Positions 60,228 through 63,907 of a DNA stretch of 63,907 nt are shown here, piece after piece. How positions within the stretch are numbered: the first letter of the stretch is position 1; each line of letters opens with the position of its first letter. The stretch comes from Ruminococcus sp. Lineage in GTDB: Bacteria; Bacillota; Clostridia; Oscillospirales; Ruminococcaceae. The notes under the pieces are model-generated. The model searched no databases. It worked only from the letters and a program-made list of their open reading frames with translations, and was not told the origin of the DNA. The stretch covers positions 1-63,907 of the forward strand of contig NZ_JAILMR010000066.1 in the NCBI RefSeq assembly GCF_024692365.1. Direction: 5' to 3'. Both the position numbers and the translations under genes were made by a program.

Positions 60228-62539
60228 TATGAATTATGAATTCCAAAAGCCGCTTGTCCGAGGGCGATACCGCCGTCATTCGGGGGTATCAGGCTGTGCA
60301 GAAGCACTTTCATTCCTGCGGCGGTAAGACGTTCGTAACACAGCTTTGTCAGCAGACGGTTCTGGAAAACTCCGCCGCTGAGGGCCACCGTATCCAGCCC
60401 CTTATCTTCACTTATCTTCTTGCAGGCTTCGGTCACCATATCAGCAAGCACCGCGTGGAAAGTATATGCCAGCACATCTGTCTGACAGCAGGCAAGCTTA
60501 CGCTCGGCTATATCAGCCGCAAGTGCCATTGTACAGAGAGTTACAAAACCGTCCTGATACTTTATCAGCTTTTCGGGAGTACGATAGTTCTCCGATATCT
60601 CAGGGCGCTTTGCCAGACATCTCTCCGCTTCGCACATCAGCGCAACAGAAGCTTCGCCCTCAAAGGTTGACACTTTCTTTATGCCGAGTATTGCCGAGAC
60701 TGCATCGAACAGTCTGCCGCAGCTTGTGGACTTAACAGTATTCAGCCCCTTTTCAGCCATCGCCTTCTGAAGCTTATACTCTATGCTGTCGCAGATGCCA
60801 AGTCGCTGACACAGCACTTCGCCGCCGTCACCGAAAGCATCACGGATAAGCGCCGTAGCTATGCGCCAGCCCTCTTTTGATGATAGGTCGCCGCCTGTCT
60901 GCATGAACGGACGTATACTGCCGACTCTCTCATAGCCGTGATAGTCGCAGACCATTAGCTCACCGCCCCATATAGTGCCGTCGTCGCCGTAGCCTGTGCC
61001 GTCAAAACTTACACCTATCACCTTTCCGTCAAAGCCGTTTTCAGCCATGCAGGAAAGGATATGCGCGTAATGGTGCTGAACTTTAATCAGCGGAATGCCG
61101 CGCTTTTCTGCGATATCCTCAGCCACCCGCACAGTGTTGTACTTCGGGTGAGTATCGCATATCACCGCCTGTGGTTCAGCTTCAAGAAGTCCGCACATTC
61201 TCTCGGTGCTTTCTTCAAGGGCTTTGACGGTGCGGATATCCGCCATATCTCCAACATAAGGCGAGGGATAAAGCAGGTCGCCGCGGGCTATGCAGAAGCT
61301 GTTTTTCAGCTCGCCGCCTATCGCCAGCACCTGTCTGCCCGATTTGTTTTGCAGCATCACAGGCAAAGGCGCAAACCCTCTTGAACGGCGTATCATATAA
61401 GGCTTATCGAAAAGCCAGTCACACACGCTGTCGTCCGCACGGAGAAGTATCTTCCTGTTGTGGGAAAGCATAAGGTCGCAGAAGCCGCCTATCTCTTTAA
61501 GCGCATCTTCATCACAGCGGCATATTGGCGCACCGCGGACGTTTCCACTGGTCATTACAAGGCAGTCCGTCATATCCACATCATCGGGATAATCGAAGAT
61601 AAGCATCTGCACAGGTGCGTAAGGCAGCATCACCCCGACTGTGGTATTATCGGGTGCTATCATATCGCTGAGTGTGCAACAGCTGCGCTTTTTAAGAAGC
61701 ATTATGGGCTTCTGCCAGCCTGTGAGGTATTCTTCCTGACCGTCCCTGACATGGCACTGTTTGCGCACGGTGTCCATATCCCGCATCATCACTGCGAATG
61801 GCTTTGCGGGGCGGCTTTTCAGTTCACGCAGACGTGATACAGCTTCTTCGTTACGTGCATCACAGCACAGGTGGAAACCGCCTATGCCCTTTATCGCCGC
61901 GATTTTGCCATCCATTATCGCGCGCCTGATATGAGTTATCGCATCAGCGCCCTTTATGTCCGTACCCACGATGTATACCTCGGGTCCGCAGTCGTTGCAG
62001 CAGACAGGCTGTGCATCGTAGCGACGTGTAGCAGGGTTGTGATATTCCGATGCGCACTTTTCACACATGGGGTGTTCTTTCATCGTGGTGCGTTCACGGT
62101 CGTAAGGCATAGTTTCAAGGATAGTCAGCCGCGGTCCGCACTGGGTGCAGTTTATAAAGGGGTGCAGATATCTTCTATCCGTTTTATCGAACAGTTCTGC
62201 ACGGCATTTCGGGCAGGTAGCGATATCGGGGGAAACGAATATATCTCCAATCTCCTTTTCGCTCTCGATTATCTCAAATTCTGAAAATTCGGTATATTCC
62301 GCATCAGTGACTTCTACCTCCAGCACCATGGCGCGTTCGGGGGGAGAATTTCTTATCCTGTCGGCAAAAGCGGCGATAGCTTCATCTTCGCCAGTGGCAT
62401 ATATATCCACATATGAACCCTTGTTAGCCACAGTGCCCGTTATGCCAAGTTCCTCGGCGGCTACGGCTGTGAAAGGTCTGAAACCTACGCCCTGAACAAT
62501 GCCGAAAGCGCGTATATTGACTGTTTTTATGTTGTTCAC
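60227..62539 (-). CDS. hypF: Carbamoyltransferase HypF
   Basis: A 770-residue enzyme that passes carbamoyl phosphate to the HypE Cys as the source of cyanide. It has an acylphosphatase domain (FGIVQGVGFRPF, about 10-90), two zinc fingers (CPKC...CTQC and CEKC...CNDC), a YrdC-like domain (about 200-390) and a Kae1-like domain with HHYAHILSCMAENG. GTG at 62539 is used; no ATG fits, and the AAGAAG site directly before it is unusually close. It begins 12 bases after the nitrogenase-like gene. Confidence 0.95.
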   Translation of the reverse strand: MNNIKTVNIRAFGIVQGVGFRPFTAVAAEELGITGTVANKGSYVDIYATGEDEAIAAFADRIRNSPPERAMVLEVEVTDAEYTEFSEFEIIESEKEIGDIFVSPDIATCPKCRAELFDKTDRRYLHPFINCTQCGPRLTILETMPYDRERTTMKEHPMCEKCASEYHNPATRRYDAQPVCCNDCGPEVYIVGTDIKGADAITHIRRAIMDGKIAAIKGIGGFHLCCDARNEEAVSRLRELKSRPAKPFAVMMRDMDTVRKQCHVRDGQEEYLTGWQKPIMLLKKRSCCTLSDMIAPDNTTVGVMLPYAPVQMLIFDYPDDVDMTDCLVMTSGNVRGAPICRCDEDALKEIGGFCDLMLSHNRKILLRADDSVCDWLFDKPYMIRRSRGFAPLPVMLQNKSGRQVLAIGGELKNSFCIARGDLLYPSPYVGDMADIRTVKALEESTERMCGLLEAEPQAVICDTHPKYNTVRVAEDIAEKRGIPLIKVQHHYAHILSCMAENGFDGKVIGVSFDGTGYGDDGTIWGGELMVCDYHGYERVGSIRPFMQTGGDLSSKEGWRIATALIRDAFGDGGEVLCQRLGICDSIEYKLQKAMAEKGLNTVKSTSCGRLFDAVSAILGIKKVSTFEGEASVALMCEAERCLAKRPEISENYRTPEKLIKYQDGFVTLCTMALAADIAERKLACCQTDVLAYTFHAVLADMVTEACKKISEDKGLDTVALSGGVFQNRLLTKLCYERLTAAGMKVLLHSLIPPNDGGIALGQAAFGIHNS

Positions 62540-62551
62540 CTTCTTATATCT

Positions 62552-63583
62552 CTATTTTGTGAAAGTCCTGCCCGATACCGCAAAATGCGGCAGATCGAAC
62601 CATTCACCCTTATGTTCTGGAAGTGCGCGTTTAAGGCTTATATCGCCGATGATAAGGTCGAATCCCTTTGCCTTTTCAGCGAAGTCTTCCTCGTCAGCTA
62701 TATGGAAATCGCCCTCTTTAGCAGCGGTCTTGTCAAGCATGAAGAACGTTCCGCAAACTGCATCACTGCCGATGATATCCCTCACCGCGTTCGCAGTCAT
62801 CTGCTGGTGTATGATAAGAGTTCTGCCGCCTGTTCTCAGGTCTTTCAGCTTATCGGTATACTCCTTTGGCAGGGGACAGCCGTGTACCTCAACATCAAGT
62901 GAGAATGTCTCTTCCAGATATTTTCCTGCCCTTATTCCCGCAGGCGATATCACGAATATTTTCTCAAACCGCGATATCCTTTTTATCTCCTCAAGTCCGC
63001 TGTCAAGACCTATGCATTTTACTTCATCAAAGCCCTCAGCCTTGATCTGCGAAACTATGGTATCTGCTGTGATAAAGCCCGTATCGAGAGGTGTAGCGCC
63101 TATTACAGCCGCTGTGCCTTTCTCTGTCGGCAGCTTTTCCTCCGCGAACTTCTTGAAAAGCTTCAGATAGGCTTCTTCCTCGCCTTTATCGTAAAGCTTA
63201 GTGCCGTCGGTCTGAACTGTGATACAGGGTACGCCTGTTTTCTTTTCAGCCATGCGTTCAAGGGCTTTATAGTCGGTGGCAATGACTGCGGGGACAGGTG
63301 TGCCGACGATGGCGGTGAAATCTCTTTCAAGCTGCTGCTGTGCAAGGGCAAGCTTTGCAACAAGGCGGTCATCACGCCCGAGTATAGCGTCCATATCACG
63401 GAGTCCCGCACTGAACAGCGCTGACTTTTTAGTGAACCAGCGAGGTTCATCAAAACCGCAGACATTGCCCGCGCATCCGCCCGCATCGCATATAACGGTG
63501 ATACCACCAAGTTCGTAAAGCACCGAACAGGCACCTGAATCATCGGGGGCAAGAGGAGAGATATATCTCAAAAACTTTTTCAT
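62552..63583 (-). CDS. Nitrogenase-component-1-like protein
   Basis: A 343-residue protein with overall similarity to the Oxidored_nitro superfamily (NifD/K/E/N-like). The first 60 residues contain ICDAGGCAGNVCGFDEPRWF with clustered cysteines that could hold an Fe-S cluster; the remainder shows Rossmann-like units (IGATPLDTGF, VKCIGLDSGLEEIKR, DLIIGDISLKRALP). It is shorter than true NifD/K (about 480). ATG at 63583 follows AAGGAGG and overlaps the preceding stop by four bases. The subfamily is uncertain. Confidence 0.6.
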   Translation of the reverse strand: MKKFLRYISPLAPDDSGACSVLYELGGITVICDAGGCAGNVCGFDEPRWFTKKSALFSAGLRDMDAILGRDDRLVAKLALAQQQLERDFTAIVGTPVPAVIATDYKALERMAEKKTGVPCITVQTDGTKLYDKGEEEAYLKLFKKFAEEKLPTEKGTAAVIGATPLDTGFITADTIVSQIKAEGFDEVKCIGLDSGLEEIKRISRFEKIFVISPAGIRAGKYLEETFSLDVEVHGCPLPKEYTDKLKDLRTGGRTLIIHQQMTANAVRDIIGSDAVCGTFFMLDKTAAKEGDFHIADEEDFAEKAKGFDLIIGDISLKRALPEHKGEWFDLPHFAVSGRTFTK

Positions 63584-63907
63584 TTTTTCTCCTCCTTTTT
63601 CAGTGCCTCGTCAAGCTCTGCCATAAGACGCTCCACGCCCTCGTAGCCGAAAGGCTGTTCCTCGGTATTGAACTGTGCGCAGGGCAGGTCGGGGTGATAA
63701 TATCCCGCGTCAACACCTATCGCAACATCTATATCGGTCTTTCTCTCATAATTCAGCATCGTAGGTGAAAGGTTCGAGAATATGCGGGTATCGGGGGATA
63801 CCTGAGCAAGTTTCTTTATGAATACGAAGTTTCTCTCCCCCACAGTGCCGTATATCTCGCTGACCTTTATGCCGTACTCTGTAAGTGCAAGGGCAAGTTC
63901 AAAGCTG
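63580..63907 (-). CDS. Nitrogenase-component-1-like protein, C-terminal part (truncated by window edge)
   Basis: About 108 residues are visible, open at the window edge. The wording IYGTVGERNFVFIKKL, IFSNLSPTMLNYERKTDIDVAIGVDAGYYHP and QPFGYEGVERLMAEL matches the last third of nitrogenase component 1-like proteins. Coupled by ATGA overlap to the next gene, it likely encodes the partner subunit of a heteromer. The apparent Met at 63843 is an internal GTG, not a start. Confidence 0.6.
   Translation of the reverse strand, partial: SFELALALTEYGIKVSEIYGTVGERNFVFIKKLAQVSPDTRIFSNLSPTMLNYERKTDIDVAIGVDAGYYHPDLPCAQFNTEEQPFGYEGVERLMAELDEALKKEEKK

Noticed and set aside
57400-63907. A nitrogen-fixation (nif) cluster
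   Set aside because: Only component-1-like proteins are visible, and both are unlike true NifD/K in length. NifH and NifB are not in the window, so nitrogen fixation is not supported.

Overview
The window looks like chromosome from a cellulolytic, anaerobic Ruminococcus-type Firmicute. The evidence is a secreted GH5 endoglucanase ending in a type I dockerin (51565-53175), two secreted esterases (CE12-like and CE2-like, the latter with a sortase-like NPTTG tail), clostridial-type ribosome binding sites and near-consensus promoters, small lipoproteins, and hydrogen-metabolism genes. Nearly all DNA is coding. I saw no rRNA, tRNA, insertion sequence, phage or CRISPR array.

Layout. 1-2.1 kb: rpmG (with the first two codons of a probable secE) and a divergent HtrA protease. 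2.2-7.7 kb (minus): histidine kinase/response regulator, a small membrane protein, a D,D-carboxypeptidase and a GT-B-like protein. 7.8-13.6 kb (plus): TetR regulator, GPH sugar transporter, GH36 alpha-galactosidase and a sodium/solute symporter. 13.7-19.1 kb (minus): apparent operon of two tiny membrane peptides, three lipoproteins (two tandem paralogues), a YtrA-type GntR regulator and an ABC ATPase/permease. 19.4-27.7 kb (plus): glmU, a small membrane protein, the two esterases and an unknown membrane protein. 27.8-38.1 kb (minus): the signalling region. 38.4-50.9 kb: housekeeping (rRNA methyltransferase, RNase R, SecG, citrate synthase, SpoU methyltransferase) and unknowns. 51.5-57.4 kb (plus): GH5, GNAT, zapA, U32 peptidase, dut. 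57.4-63.9 kb (minus): hypE, hypD, hypC, hypF and two nitrogenase-component-1-like genes, the last cut by the window edge.

The most interesting block is 27.8-38.1 kb. One operon encodes a coiled-coil protein, a ferredoxin/[FeFe]-hydrogenase-like protein with features of a sensor rather than an enzyme, and a TM1266-family hydrogenase regulator. The next operon encodes a zinc-ribbon/LRR protein, a Ser/Thr-kinase-like protein, a TerY-like VWA protein, a PP2C phosphatase, a membrane GGDEF protein and a protein with fourteen GYPQQG-type repeats. The kinase, VWA and PP2C genes match the composition of the predicted TerY-phosphorylation triad. The two operons have strikingly similar promoters. I infer a hydrogen- or redox-sensing phosphorylation system with a possible cyclic-dinucleotide output.

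The second notable block is the right edge: genes for the Fe(CN)2CO assembly proteins HypF, HypC, HypD and HypE follow nitrogenase-like genes, with no hypA or hypB (nickel insertion) and no [NiFe]-hydrogenase in view. Non-coding oddities include a 10-bp-phased repeat (53531-53590), a structured leader with pseudoknot topology (21687-21880), several long palindromes at promoters, and hairpin-rich gaps at 50996-51065 and 59908-60227.
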